Assembly (NCBI RefSeq): GCF_015223355.1
Contig: NZ_JADFFK010000011.1
Location: forward strand, 124,001-188,000
DNA from: Salipiger mangrovisoli
GTDB taxonomy: Bacteria > Pseudomonadota > Alphaproteobacteria > Rhodobacterales > Rhodobacteraceae
Direction: 5' to 3'
Length of the DNA stretch: 64,000 nt
A program made the position numbers and the translations under genes. Positions 9,285 to 18,149 of this stretch are shown in pieces (position 1 is the first letter of the stretch; each line of letters begins with the position of its first letter). Under the pieces are notes generated by a model. The model did no database searches, was not told the origin of the DNA, and was given only the letters and a program-made list of their open reading frames with translations.

Positions 9285-10022
9285 CTAGCGCGCCCGGTGC
9301 ATCGGCTGGAACACCGGCCCGTCGGGCGTCTGCGCGTGGTAGGCGGTGATCCCGAAGCCCCGTGCCAGCAGCTCATCGGTCAGCACCGCTTCCGGCGCGC
9401 CATCCGCCAGCAGCCGCCCCTCGGCCAGCAGCACCAGCCGTGTGCAATGCCGCGCCGCCAGGCCGATATCATGCAGCGAGAGCAGCACTCCGTGGCCCTC
9501 GGCCGCGAGGGTTCCAAAAACCTCCATCGTGGCGATCTGATGCGCCGGGTCGAGCCCCGCCGTCGGCTCGTCGGCCATCAGCAGCGGTGTCTCCTGCGCC
9601 AGCGCGCGGGCCAGCAGCGCCCGCGCCTGCTCGCCGCCCGAGAGGTTGGTGGAGCGCCGCTTGCGCAACCCCTCCAGCCCCATCTTGGCGATCGCCGCCT
9701 CGACCGGGGCCTGCGCGTGATCGCCATGCGGCAGACGGCCGAGCGACACCAGGTCCTCGACCTTCACCGGCCAGGCGATCTCGCGCGCCTGCGGCATCCA
9801 GGCGACGGCCTTGGCCCGCTGCTGCGGTGTCAGACCGGCCAGCGAGCTGCGACCGCCCGAGGGGATCAGCCCCAGCGCGGCGCGCATCAGGCTGGTCTTG
9901 CCCGCGCCATTGGGGCCGATGAGGCCGACCACTTCGCGGGGGCCGATGGTCAGCGAGATATCGGAGAACACCTTGCGCCCGCGCAGGGTTACCGAGAGGT
10001 TTTCGAGGGACAGAAGGCTCAT
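9285..10022 (-). CDS. btuD: cobalamin ABC transporter ATP-binding protein
   Basis: A 245-residue ATPase of the iron-siderophore/cobalamin importer family. Walker A is 'GPNGAGKT' (36-43), the signature is 'LSGGEQ', and Walker B is 'LLMADEPTAGLDP'. It powers vitamin B12 uptake with the BtuC-like permease encoded immediately upstream, whose stop overlaps this start by four bases. Sequence alone cannot separate B12 from heme or siderophore. The cobalamin riboswitch ahead of the operon and the BtuB-like receptor make B12 by far the best call. Confidence 0.88.
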   Translation of the reverse strand: MSLLSLENLSVTLRGRKVFSDISLTIGPREVVGLIGPNGAGKTSLMRAALGLIPSGGRSSLAGLTPQQRAKAVAWMPQAREIAWPVKVEDLVSLGRLPHGDHAQAPVEAAIAKMGLEGLRKRRSTNLSGGEQARALLARALAQETPLLMADEPTAGLDPAHQIATMEVFGTLAAEGHGVLLSLHDIGLAARHCTRLVLLAEGRLLADGAPEAVLTDELLARGFGITAYHAQTPDGPVFQPMHRAR

Positions 10023-11002
10023 GCCCGCTCTCCCCGGCTGCGCCAGACGAGGTGGAGGAAGAAGGGCGCGCCGACCAGCGCGGTCAGAACCCCGAGCTTC
10101 AGGTCGCGGTCCGGGGCCACCAGGCGCACCGCGATGTCGGCCGCCAGCAGCATCGCCGCTCCGCCCGCCGCCGAGACCCAGAGCAGCGGGCCGGGCCGCC
10201 CGCCCACCACGCCGCGCAGCAGGTGCGGCACGACCAGGCCGACGAAGCCGATCGCCCCCGCCACAGCGGTGCCCGCGCCGACCACGCAGGCGGTTCCCAG
10301 CACCACCCGCAGCCGCAGGCGCGCAAGGTCGATCCCCATCGACGAGGCCGCGTCCTCGCCCAGCGTCAGCGCGTCGAGCCCGCGCCCGACCCCGGCCAGC
10401 AGCAGCACGCCCACGGCCATGAAGGGCAAGGCCAGCCAGACGTGCAGCATCGAGCGGTCGGCGAGCGAGCCCATCATCCAGAACACGATCTCGCTGGCGG
10501 CGAACGGGTTGGGCGAGAGGTTCAGCACCAGCTGCGTGAGCGCCCCCGCGACCGCCGACAGGGCGACCCCTGCGAGGATCAGGGTCAGCGTCTCGGCGCG
10601 CGGCCCGGCAAGCACGATGAGGATCAGCACCGCCACCACCGCGCCGGCAAGGGCGCTCAGGGGCAGCGCGAGCGCAAAGGCGGCGGAAACCCCGGTCTGG
10701 ATCGCCAGCACCGCCCCCAGCGCCGCGCTGGCGCTGACGCCGAGCAGGCCGGGCTCGGCCAGCGGGTTGCGCAGGTAGCCCTGCATCGCCGCGCCCGCCA
10801 GCCCGAGTGTGCCGCCGATCATCAGCGCCAGCAGCACCCGCGGCAGGCGGATCTCGCGCATCACCAGCGGCAGGGGGCCGTCGCCGCCGAGAAGCAGCGC
10901 GCGCAGGCTTTCGGGCAGGCTCACGTCGGCCGGGCCAAGCGACAGCGACAGCGCCGAGAGCGCCAGCACCAGCGGCAGAAGAAACGCGAGGGCGCGGGTC
11001 AT
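10019..11002 (-). CDS. btuC: cobalamin ABC transporter permease (FecCD family)
   Basis: A 327-residue inner-membrane protein with about ten hydrophobic segments, typical for BtuC/FecCD permeases. Family motifs include 'LPRVLLALMIGGTLGLAGAA' near residue 53 and 'NPLAEPGLLGVSASAALGA' near 80. It forms the translocation path for cobalamin delivered by the periplasmic binding protein. It overlaps both neighbours by four bases (ATGA junctions), so its translation is coupled to theirs. Confidence 0.88.
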   Translation of the reverse strand: MTRALAFLLPLVLALSALSLSLGPADVSLPESLRALLLGGDGPLPLVMREIRLPRVLLALMIGGTLGLAGAAMQGYLRNPLAEPGLLGVSASAALGAVLAIQTGVSAAFALALPLSALAGAVVAVLILIVLAGPRAETLTLILAGVALSAVAGALTQLVLNLSPNPFAASEIVFWMMGSLADRSMLHVWLALPFMAVGVLLLAGVGRGLDALTLGEDAASSMGIDLARLRLRVVLGTACVVGAGTAVAGAIGFVGLVVPHLLRGVVGGRPGPLLWVSAAGGAAMLLAADIAVRLVAPDRDLKLGVLTALVGAPFFLHLVWRSRGERA

Positions 11003-11820
11003 TCGGTCTCCGTTTCAAGCTCCCGGCGGAACGCCGCGAGCTGGTCGATGGCCCCGAGCACATGCGGCGTGCCGCAGATCCAGTCGCTGCCGGTGGTCGC
11101 GCTGGCGGCATGGGCGGCGCGCAGGCGTCGAACCACGGGGTGCATCAGGATCTCTTCCGAGCGCGAGGCACCGGGATAGGGGCGGGCGGTGATCAGCGCC
11201 TCGGGTTCGGCCATGGCCAGCGCCTCGAGCGGCAGCTGCCCGCCGCCGCGGTCCCCCGCGATATTGTCGAAACCGGCGGCCAGCAGGATTTCCCCGGCGA
11301 GCGTCTGATCGCCGGTGGTGTAGCCGTTGGCATAGTAGAGCGCGGCGGAGGGGCGGCGCAGCAGCTCTTCGCGCAGCGCCGTCAGCCGGGTCTCGAAATC
11401 GGCGATCAGCGCCTCGGCGCGCGCCTGCCGGCCCATCGCCGCGCCCAGAGTGCGCAGCCGCGCTGGCACATCCGCCAGCCCGTAGGCCGGCTCAAGGCGC
11501 AGCACCGGAGTGCCGAGCCGTTCGAGCATCTGCGCCGCGGCCTGCGCGGTGAAGGCGCCGACCACCACGAGTTCGGGTTGCATCAGCCAGACTTCCTCGG
11601 CCTGGCCGTGGTTGACCGGGTAGGCCAGGGCCTCGCGCGCCATCGCGGAACTCATCGGGTCGCGCGCCAGGGTCGAGACCGAGACCAGCTGGCCGGGGGC
11701 GGCAAGCAGCATGGCCAACTGGTCGGTGCATAGGTTCATCGAGACGACGCGCGCCGGTGCGTCCTGCGCCGCGGCCGGAGCCGCGGCGAGCAGGAGGCCG
11801 ATCAGCGCGCGCCGCAGCAT
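10999..11820 (-). CDS. btuF: periplasmic cobalamin-binding protein of ABC transporter
   Basis: A 273-residue periplasmic substrate-binding protein of the BtuF/FecB class. A Sec signal covers about residues 1-18 ('LLLAAAPAAAQ'). The two-lobed class III fold is suggested by 'RVVSMNLCTDQLAMLL' at the start, 'PELVVVGAF' in the middle and a long connecting helix. It should carry B12 from the outer-membrane receptor to BtuC. Its ATG overlaps the btuB stop by one base (TGATG). Assignment to B12 rests on operon context. Confidence 0.85.
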   Translation of the reverse strand: MLRRALIGLLLAAAPAAAQDAPARVVSMNLCTDQLAMLLAAPGQLVSVSTLARDPMSSAMAREALAYPVNHGQAEEVWLMQPELVVVGAFTAQAAAQMLERLGTPVLRLEPAYGLADVPARLRTLGAAMGRQARAEALIADFETRLTALREELLRRPSAALYYANGYTTGDQTLAGEILLAAGFDNIAGDRGGGQLPLEALAMAEPEALITARPYPGASRSEEILMHPVVRRLRAAHAASATTGSDWICGTPHVLGAIDQLAAFRRELETETE

Positions 11821-13655
11821 CAGAAGCTCGCCCGGACGCCGAAGTAGGCGGCGCGGTCCGAGGTCCCGTAGCCGGTCACCACCTGGTAGTCCTCGTCGAA
11901 GAGGTTCTCGACCCGCAGGTAAAGCTCGGCGCTATCCGAGAGCTCGTAGCGCAGGTTCATGTTCGCGACGGTGTAGTCGTCCAGATCGCCCGTGGAGTCG
12001 GTCAACCCCGAGACATGCTGCACGGTGAACCCGGCGCGGAAGCCATCGGTCACCTCGGCATCGAGCGAGAGCGACAGGTCGCGCAGCGGCACGCGGATGA
12101 GCCGGTCCTTGGTCTGCGCATCCTCGCTGTCGGTCCAGGTGTAGGCCCCGGCAAGGTCGATCCGGTCGGTCAACTGCAGCCCGCCGGTCAGCTCGACGCC
12201 CTGCGTCCAGCTGTCGCCGTCGATCTGGACGTAGCCTGGATAGTTGTAGTCGATGAGGTCAGTGATCTCGGTGCGGAACAGGGTCGCCCCGACAAAGCCG
12301 GTGCCGAAGCGCTGCTCGACGCCGAGCTCGTAGCTCACCGAGGTCTCTGGCTCGAGGTCCGGGTCGCCCGAGCCGGTCGAGTAGAGCTCGTATGGAGAGG
12401 GCGCGCGGAAGCCGGTGCCGACGCTGGCACGCAGCGTGAGGTCGGGGTTCGGAAGATAGGCCAGCGAGATCCGCCCGGTGGTCTTGCCGCCGAATTCGGA
12501 GTGATCGTCATGGCGCAGGGCGGTGACCAGCTCCAGCTTGTCGCTCAGGTGCCAGTCGGCCTGTGCCCAGATGCCGAAAGTCTCGTAGTCGCCATCGCTG
12601 TCACCCCATGCGCTGAGAACCTCGAACTTCTCGCGCATGTAGTCGGCGCCGAAGGTGAGGGTTGCGGCGCCAAGTTCGGTCTGGCCCTCGTAGCCGAGCC
12701 CGCTGCGCTGGCCGAGATAGTCGGTATCCGAGCCCTCGTAGGTGTCGGTGCGGTCGTTCTCGAAGATCTGCGCCGAGAATTCGTGGCTGACGGCGCCGGT
12801 CTCCACGCGCGCGAAGGCCCGCGCGCCATATTGCTCGCCCTCGACCTTCTCGTCATGCGTGACGCCGTCCATCGGGCCGAACTCGTCGTAATCGTGGGTG
12901 CTCTCTTCCCAGAAGGCCGCGCCGCCCACGGTCACCGTGTCGGTCAGTGCGTAATCGCCCGAGAAGCTGAGGCGGGTAGCCTCGTGGCCGTCGGCCTCGT
13001 CGTTGCCGGCATCCTCGTCGGCGGCGGAATAGCCGTCGGTCTTGATGTAGCTCAGCGACGAGGCGAAGCTGCCGCGCGTGCCGAGGTAGCTGAGGTTGTA
13101 GCCCAGCTTGCGGGTGTCATAGCTGCCGTATTCGGCTTCGACGCTCTGCGTCAGCCCTTCTTCGGTTGCGCGGTTGGTGGTGATGTTCACCACGCCGCCG
13201 ATCGCCTCCGAGCCGTAGAGCGCCGACTGCGAGCCCTTCAGCACCTCGATGCGGCTGATGCCGGCGGTGGTCAGCGTGCCGAAGTCGTACTGGATCTGCG
13301 GTGCCGAGGTGTCGGTGACGTCGATGCCGTCGACATAGACGCCGACATAGCGGCTCGAGAGGCCGCGAATGCGCATGTAGGTGAGCCCGCCGATCCCGCC
13401 GTTGGTCGAAACGCTGACGCCGGGCAGCCGCGCGAGGTAGTCGGCGAGAAGCGTCTCGCCGCTCTGGTCGAGGTCTTCCTTGGTGACCACTTCCACCGTC
13501 ACGCCGCTGCGCGAAAGCTCGGTGCTCTCGCCCCGGTTGGCGCTGAGGGTGAGCGTGCCGAGGTCGTAGCCGTCCTGAGCGAAGGCCGCGCCGCACAGGC
13601 TGACTGCCGTTAGGGCAGTCGCGGCGCGCAGGCCCGAAAGATAAGGTTGCTTCAT
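11820..13655 (-). CDS. btuB: TonB-dependent cobalamin receptor BtuB
   Basis: A 611-residue outer-membrane receptor. After a signal peptide (about 1-26, ending 'AAFAQ') comes a likely TonB box in 'LGTLTLSANR', then the plug domain with 'RIEVLKGSQSALYGSEAIGG'. A 22-strand-type barrel follows and ends in the terminal phenylalanine of 'YFGVRASF'. Length and motifs match BtuB rather than the larger siderophore receptors. The start at 13655 has a GGAGAAGGG site. Expression should be off when cobalamin is plentiful, through the riboswitch in its leader. Confidence 0.9.
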   Translation of the reverse strand: MKQPYLSGLRAATALTAVSLCGAAFAQDGYDLGTLTLSANRGESTELSRSGVTVEVVTKEDLDQSGETLLADYLARLPGVSVSTNGGIGGLTYMRIRGLSSRYVGVYVDGIDVTDTSAPQIQYDFGTLTTAGISRIEVLKGSQSALYGSEAIGGVVNITTNRATEEGLTQSVEAEYGSYDTRKLGYNLSYLGTRGSFASSLSYIKTDGYSAADEDAGNDEADGHEATRLSFSGDYALTDTVTVGGAAFWEESTHDYDEFGPMDGVTHDEKVEGEQYGARAFARVETGAVSHEFSAQIFENDRTDTYEGSDTDYLGQRSGLGYEGQTELGAATLTFGADYMREKFEVLSAWGDSDGDYETFGIWAQADWHLSDKLELVTALRHDDHSEFGGKTTGRISLAYLPNPDLTLRASVGTGFRAPSPYELYSTGSGDPDLEPETSVSYELGVEQRFGTGFVGATLFRTEITDLIDYNYPGYVQIDGDSWTQGVELTGGLQLTDRIDLAGAYTWTDSEDAQTKDRLIRVPLRDLSLSLDAEVTDGFRAGFTVQHVSGLTDSTGDLDDYTVANMNLRYELSDSAELYLRVENLFDEDYQVVTGYGTSDRAAYFGVRASF

Positions 13656-13775
13656 TGTCCCTTCTCCGTTTTTTCTGTCGTCGGAAGGGAGTCCTCTCCC
13701 GCAGACGGTTAGCGCGATGCCACCTCTACGGAAGGTCCGTTGCCCGCGGCGCTCCCCGCACCGGGACTGGGTGAT

Positions 13776-13935
13776 CGGCTTCGGCAGGTCTCCTGACTCG
13801 CGGGTCATCGCTTGGCCGGGTCTTCCCGCCCGAAAAGGGCAGTGACTTGGGTCCGGCGTCGCTCTCCGCCTACAGTTGCGGGGGCAGTCGCGGAGTTGGG
13901 CCGGGGCCCGCACCGCATTCCCTATTCACCGGACG
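13776..13935 (-). ncRNA. cobalamin riboswitch upstream of btuB
   Basis: Read on the minus strand, the leader shows the ordered hallmarks of the AdoCbl riboswitch. These are GGGAATGCGGTG near the 5' side, then GCCCCCGCAACTGTA, then GTCACTG with GGGAAGAC, and finally the highly conserved AGTCAGGAGACCTGCC near 13780-13800. About 120 bases separate its 3' edge from the btuB ATG. The class is RF00174-like. Binding of cobalamin should repress the btuBFCD operon. Exact edges are estimates. Confidence 0.95.
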
Positions 13936-14050
13936 GCAGGCCGCCCGGAACCGAAGCAGAAACGGCATAGCCGCTCGCCGCGCAGGGCGCAACGTCCAGC
14001 TTCGGTCAGGGCGAAGGGAGCGGGGCACATAGGGCGGGGCGGAGGGGACG

Positions 14051-14076
14051 GCGCAGGGGTGCCGAGACCCCTGCGC
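14051..14076 (-). terminator. terminator after FtsX-type permease gene
   Basis: A perfect 10-bp stem (GCGCAGGGGT / ACCCCTGCGC) with a GCCGAG loop, 14 bases past the stop of the permease ending at 14091. It has no strong T tract. Its place between that operon and the btuB riboswitch suggests it insulates the two units. Confidence 0.6.
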
Positions 14077-14090
14077 GCGTGGCGGGTCTC

Positions 14091-15470
14091 CTAGCTGCGC
14101 AGCCCGTCGACCACCGGCTGGCGCAACACCACCGCGGCGGGCAGCAGCGAGAGCAGCATCGACAGGGACACGAAGCCGGCCAGCAGATGCAGCTCGGTCC
14201 AGCCGGGCAGCGCCGATATCGCGATATCCGTGCGCGCGCTGACCACACGGGACAGCAGCTCTGCGGCCCCCCAGCCGACCAGCAGCCCGAGCAGCGCGCC
14301 GCACAGCAGCAGCGCGGCGCAGAAGACCCAGACCGTGGCGAAGACGAAGCGCCGCGGCGCGCCGAGCGCGCGCAGCAAGGCGATCTGGCGGCGGAACAGT
14401 CGGGTGAGGATGAAGAGCCCGGTCAGAACGCTTGCCGCAACCAGACCCTGGGTGACCAGCGCCATCAGCGACATCGCCTGCCGCACGTCGCCCATCACGC
14501 GGTAGAGGCCGGAAAGCACCGCGCCGGGGAAGAAGGCCATGGTCTCGCCGTCGCGGGTGAACTCGGAGCGCAGGGCGTAATTTGCCCAGAGCGCGCGCGC
14601 GCGAACGACCACGGCGGGGGTGCCGGGGAAATATTCGGCGTCGAAGGGCGGGCCGATCTGCGCTTCGCGCTCCGGTGCGTGACCGTTTGCCAGCCCATGG
14701 ATTTCCCAGACGAATTCGACCGGGATCAGGATCGCGCGGTCCCAGGGCGAGCCGGTCGGTGCCATGCGGCCGACAACGGTGAGGGCGCCGCCATGGTCAT
14801 GGCTGTGCGCATGCGCATCGGTCTGGCCGTGATCCACCTCATCTCCGTCCGGTGCCCCGCCGTGTGCCTCGGGCTCGGCGGCATCGCCGATGCCATGTGC
14901 GGGGGTGAAGCCTTCGCCGATCTCCAGCGGTACAAGCGCGCCAATCACCGCCTCGGCATGATCGTGCCAGAGCCGTCCTTCGACGCGGTTTCCGGAGAGA
15001 TGGCGCAGGAACTCGGCCGTCGTGCCGACCACCGGTGCCGCGCCATGGCTGTCGCCGAAGGCCAGCGGCGCGGCAATCTCGACCTCTGAGTGCCCGGCGA
15101 TCTCGGCGAAGGCGTTGCCCGAGACCAGCCCCATGTCCGAGGGCTGCAGGAAGACCGAGGCAAAAAGCGCGGTCAACTCGCTTCCGGGCGCGGCGACGAT
15201 CAGGTCGAACTTGTCGGCGGCCTGCGCCGTGCCGCGGCGCAGGCCGCGTTCCTGCGCCAGAAGCCCGATGCCCATGCCGGTCGAGATGGCGATGAGCAGC
15301 ACGAAAAGCAGGGCGCTCCAGCGGAACCGCCCGAGAAAGCCGCGCAGCAGCGGCCAGGGGGCGTAGCCGCGCAGCACCAAAAGGCCGGTGATCAGCGCCG
15401 GCACCAGCAGGGCAATCAGCAACGCAAGGTCCTGCGCCGCACCGGGCAGGGAGTCCCAGATCACGCGCAT
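14091..15470 (-). CDS. FtsX/MacB-type ABC transporter permease with His-rich loop
   Basis: A 459-residue inner-membrane protein with FtsX-like topology: N-terminal membrane segments (about 15-35 and 52-70), a large periplasmic domain, and three C-terminal membrane segments after residue 340. A loop at about 192-227 is packed with His and Asp ('DAHAHSHDHGG'), a pattern typical of metal handling. With the adjacent ATPase and DUF3299-like protein it resembles zinc-starvation ABC systems such as Vibrio Zrg or Pseudomonas PA4063-PA4066. A strong GAGGGAGGG site precedes the ATG, and it overlaps the ATPase gene by ten bases. Confidence 0.75.
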   Translation of the reverse strand: MRVIWDSLPGAAQDLALLIALLVPALITGLLVLRGYAPWPLLRGFLGRFRWSALLFVLLIAISTGMGIGLLAQERGLRRGTAQAADKFDLIVAAPGSELTALFASVFLQPSDMGLVSGNAFAEIAGHSEVEIAAPLAFGDSHGAAPVVGTTAEFLRHLSGNRVEGRLWHDHAEAVIGALVPLEIGEGFTPAHGIGDAAEPEAHGGAPDGDEVDHGQTDAHAHSHDHGGALTVVGRMAPTGSPWDRAILIPVEFVWEIHGLANGHAPEREAQIGPPFDAEYFPGTPAVVVRARALWANYALRSEFTRDGETMAFFPGAVLSGLYRVMGDVRQAMSLMALVTQGLVAASVLTGLFILTRLFRRQIALLRALGAPRRFVFATVWVFCAALLLCGALLGLLVGWGAAELLSRVVSARTDIAISALPGWTELHLLAGFVSLSMLLSLLPAAVVLRQPVVDGLRS

Positions 15471-16147
15471 ATCCCTCCCTCGTCGGAGACCAGCCTGCCG
15501 CCTGCAATGGTCAGCACCCGGTCCATCCGCTCCAGCAGGGTCGCGTCATGGCTGACCGCAATCAGCGTGGTCCCCTGTGTGCGGACCAGCGCCACCAAGT
15601 CGTCGATCAGCCGGTCGGCGGTGCCGCGGTCGAGGCTTGCGGTAGGCTCGTCAGCCAGAAGCACCGGGGCCTCGGAGGCCATGGCGCGGGCAATGGCCAC
15701 GCGTTGGCGCTCGCCACCCGAAAAGCTGGTGACCCGATGTTCCGCTTCAGCCAGTCCGAGCAACGCCAGCCGGGCCTTGGCGCGGTCCCGCAGCGCGGCG
15801 CGCTCCGCGCGTGGGCGGAACAGCGCTGTCAGCGCCGCATTGTCCTGTGCGTTCAGCTCCTCGAAGAGCATGAAATCCTGAAAGATCATTCCGATATTCC
15901 CGGCGCGGAAGCGGGCGCGTCCCTCGGATCCCAGCGCCAGTACGTCGGTGCTGCCCCAGCGCACCGATCCCTCGGCGCGGTCGAGCAGTCCGGCGAGGGC
16001 ATAGAGCAGCGTGGTCTTGCCAGCGCCCGAGGCGCCGCGGATGCCGATCAACGCGCCGGGCGCGGCAGCGAGCGCGGGCAGCTCGAGCAGGATGCGGCCG
16101 CGCGGACTGCGCACGGCAAGGCCTGAAATCATCAGCGGAAGGGACAT
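15461..16147 (-). CDS. ABC transporter ATP-binding protein, MacB/LolD type
   Basis: A 228-residue ATPase with Walker A 'GASGAGKTT', signature 'FSGGERQRVAIARAMA' and Walker B 'VLLADEPTASLD', the pattern of the MacB/LolD/FtsE group. It pairs with the FtsX-type permease that overlaps its 3' end. I chose the ATG at 16147; a TTG at 16174 in frame would overlap the upstream gene. No ribosome binding site is visible before 16147, so coupling to the upstream gene, seven bases away, is likely. Confidence 0.82.
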   Translation of the reverse strand: MSLPLMISGLAVRSPRGRILLELPALAAAPGALIGIRGASGAGKTTLLYALAGLLDRAEGSVRWGSTDVLALGSEGRARFRAGNIGMIFQDFMLFEELNAQDNAALTALFRPRAERAALRDRAKARLALLGLAEAEHRVTSFSGGERQRVAIARAMASEAPVLLADEPTASLDRGTADRLIDDLVALVRTQGTTLIAVSHDATLLERMDRVLTIAGGRLVSDEGGICA

Positions 16148-16154
16148 GCGCAGG

Positions 16155-16574
16155 TCAGCCGTAGGTCGCGTCAACCAGCCGCAGCAGGCTGACGAAGCCG
16201 GTGTCGGGATCGGTGTAGGCGCCGACTTCGAGCACGCCGCTGGTGGTGATCTTCACGTTGAACGGCGTCACGTCGACGATGCGCTTGGTGTAGACGGCGA
16301 TGATGTCGTTCGGCCATTCCGCCTCGGTTTCGCAGAACGGGCAGACCGCCATCGGCATCTTGGTGAGCACGAAGAAACGGCTTTCGGCTTTCAGCGGCGG
16401 GGCCATGAAGCCTTCGATCTCGAGCCGTTGGCCGACACTCTGCTGCGCGAGATCGGACAGACCGCGCCCCTTGACCTGGTAGAGGTCGCGTACCTTCAGA
16501 AGATCGGCAGCGGCGGGCGCGGCGAGGCAGGGCGCGGCGAGCGCGGAGGCAAGGAAAGTGCGGCGGGTCAGCAT
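16155..16574 (-). CDS. exported DUF3299-like protein with CPFC motif
   Basis: A 139-residue secreted protein. The N-terminus 'MLTRRTFLASALAAPCLAAP' is an RR-containing signal, either Tat or Sec. The mature part has the DUF3299-like pattern 'IEGFMAPPL', then 'VLTKMPMAVCPFCE' with a CXXC pair, then a beta-rich end. In gammaproteobacteria, related proteins are encoded with FtsX-type ABC transporters induced by zinc shortage. The CPFC pair could bind a metal or act in redox. Family membership is my inference from pattern and context. Confidence 0.6.
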   Translation of the reverse strand: MLTRRTFLASALAAPCLAAPAAADLLKVRDLYQVKGRGLSDLAQQSVGQRLEIEGFMAPPLKAESRFFVLTKMPMAVCPFCETEAEWPNDIIAVYTKRIVDVTPFNVKITTSGVLEVGAYTDPDTGFVSLLRLVDATYG

Positions 16575-16602
16575 GGCAAGGGGCTTTCGGGCAGGAACGG
16601 CT

Positions 16603-16627
16603 GCGGGGGCGGTCAGCCCGCCCCCGC
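16603..16627 (-). terminator. strong hairpin after alkaline phosphatase gene
   Basis: A perfect 10-bp stem (GCGGGGGCGG / CCGCCCCCGC) with a five-base loop, about 20 bases after the phosphatase stop and 29 bases before the next start. There is no T tract, so it may be a terminator, or a processing or stability element that isolates the phosphatase message. Confidence 0.55.
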
Positions 16628-16646
16628 GAAGTCTATCAGGCAGGCA

Positions 16647-18149
16647 TCACTCGGCGGCGACGGCGTGGTTCATCACGTGGAAGATCACGTTCTGCTCGAT
16701 CGTGCCGTCGAAGAGATGTGCCCACGGACCCTTGGCGTAGACCGCGACATCCACGCCCGAGTGCATCTCGGAGGACGAGGGGATCAGCGCCTGCTGGATG
16801 TAGTCGAGGTCCTGTGCTTCGTCCTGGGTGAGCTCGTCGCGGCTGCCGGTGTAGTCGTTGCCTTCGCCCGCCTTCAGCACCGCGCCGGGGCCGTTGAGGA
16901 AGCCGACCACGGTGTAGGGCTTGCCATCATCGGCGAGCAGCAGCTCGTCGCTGTGCTTGTCGCCGGTCTGGGCGACGGCGTAGCACAGGCCATCGATCGG
17001 CGTGCCGCGGCCGCAGTAGCCGTTGAAGGCGATGCCGTGCTCATGGTCGGCGGTGACGATGATCAGCGTGTCGGCATCGTCGGTCAGTTCGTCGGCCATG
17101 GCGACGGCCTCGGCGAAGGCGACGCCGTCGATCATGGTGCGCTTGGCGTTGCCGGCGTGGTTGCCGTGATCGACGCGACCGGCCTCGATCTCGAGGTAGT
17201 AGCCGCTCTCGTTGTTCGACAGGTACTCGATCGCCGATTTGGTCATCTCGGCCAGCGAGGGCTCGTCGTCCTCGGCGCGGTCGGCCTCGTATTCCATGTG
17301 GCTGTCGTTGAACAGCGCCAGCACCGGTTTCGAGCCGTCGAGGTTCAGGCTGCTGAAGGTCTCGGTGTTCCAGGCGTATTGCGCGCCGAGGGTGGTGGCC
17401 TTCTCGATCAGGTTCTGGCCGTCGGGACGGTGGCCGGTGCCGCCCTCGTCCAGCGTCACGTCCTTGCCCGCGAAGTAGCGGCGGCCGCCGCCCATGGCGA
17501 GGTCGATGACCCCGGCGTCCATCTGGTCGATCAGCTGCGCGGCGATGTCCTTCTGCGCGGTGCAGCCCTCGGGGACCTCGTCTTCCCAGTCGCGGTTCGC
17601 GGTCTTGGCATAGACGGCGGCGGGGGTGGCGTGGGTGAGGCGCGCGGTCGAGATGATGCCGACCGACTTGTCCATGCCCGAGACGATCTCGGCGAAGGTG
17701 GTCAGCTCGTTGCCGGTCACGGTCGCGCAATCGTCGTGGATCGCGTCACCGCCGAGGTTGATCAGGTTGAAACGCTGCTTCACGCCGGTGTTCATCGCGC
17801 CCGCGGTCGGGGCCGAGTCCGGGGTCTGGGCGTTGATGTTGTAGGTTTTCACCAGCGCGCTGTGGAAGTCCGGGGTCTCGTAGGGCAGCACGTGCTCTTC
17901 GCCGAACTGGCCTTCCTGCTGACCGGCATAGAGGCGCGTGGCGTAGTTGGTGCCGACGCCATTGCCGTCTGCAACGAGCAGGATGACGTTCTTGGCGCGG
18001 CCGGTGTTGATCTCGCGGTCGATGATCGCCTGGATGGCGTCCTGACCAGCGGTGAACCAGGCGTCGTTCGCCTGCGGAAGCTCCTGCGCGCTGGCGGCCC
18101 CCGTGGCGAGGATCAGGGCGAGAGAGGTGGTGGAGAAGATCGTTTTCAC
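16647..18149 (-). CDS. phoA: periplasmic alkaline phosphatase, PhoA family
   Basis: A 500-residue secreted phosphomonoesterase that frees inorganic phosphate. A Sec signal covers about 1-22 ('ATGAASAQ'). The nucleophile is S112 in 'PDSAPTAG'. Metal ligands are expected at D61 ('VADGNG'), in 'GRVDHGNH' and in 'TADHEHG', so two zinc and one magnesium are likely. The start is a GTG at 18149 with GGAG about ten bases upstream; a longer frame to 18191 lacks a signal peptide at its N-terminus. Four PhoB-type repeats lie about 80 bases upstream, so it should be induced by phosphate starvation. Confidence 0.9.
   Translation of the reverse strand: MKTIFSTTSLALILATGAASAQELPQANDAWFTAGQDAIQAIIDREINTGRAKNVILLVADGNGVGTNYATRLYAGQQEGQFGEEHVLPYETPDFHSALVKTYNINAQTPDSAPTAGAMNTGVKQRFNLINLGGDAIHDDCATVTGNELTTFAEIVSGMDKSVGIISTARLTHATPAAVYAKTANRDWEDEVPEGCTAQKDIAAQLIDQMDAGVIDLAMGGGRRYFAGKDVTLDEGGTGHRPDGQNLIEKATTLGAQYAWNTETFSSLNLDGSKPVLALFNDSHMEYEADRAEDDEPSLAEMTKSAIEYLSNNESGYYLEIEAGRVDHGNHAGNAKRTMIDGVAFAEAVAMADELTDDADTLIIVTADHEHGIAFNGYCGRGTPIDGLCYAVAQTGDKHSDELLLADDGKPYTVVGFLNGPGAVLKAGEGNDYTGSRDELTQDEAQDLDYIQQALIPSSSEMHSGVDVAVYAKGPWAHLFDGTIEQNVIFHVMNHAVAAE

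Noticed and set aside
9285-11002. Heme or siderophore importer instead of cobalamin importer
   Set aside because: The protein families are ambiguous, but the cobalamin riboswitch and BtuB-like receptor in the same operon favour B12.
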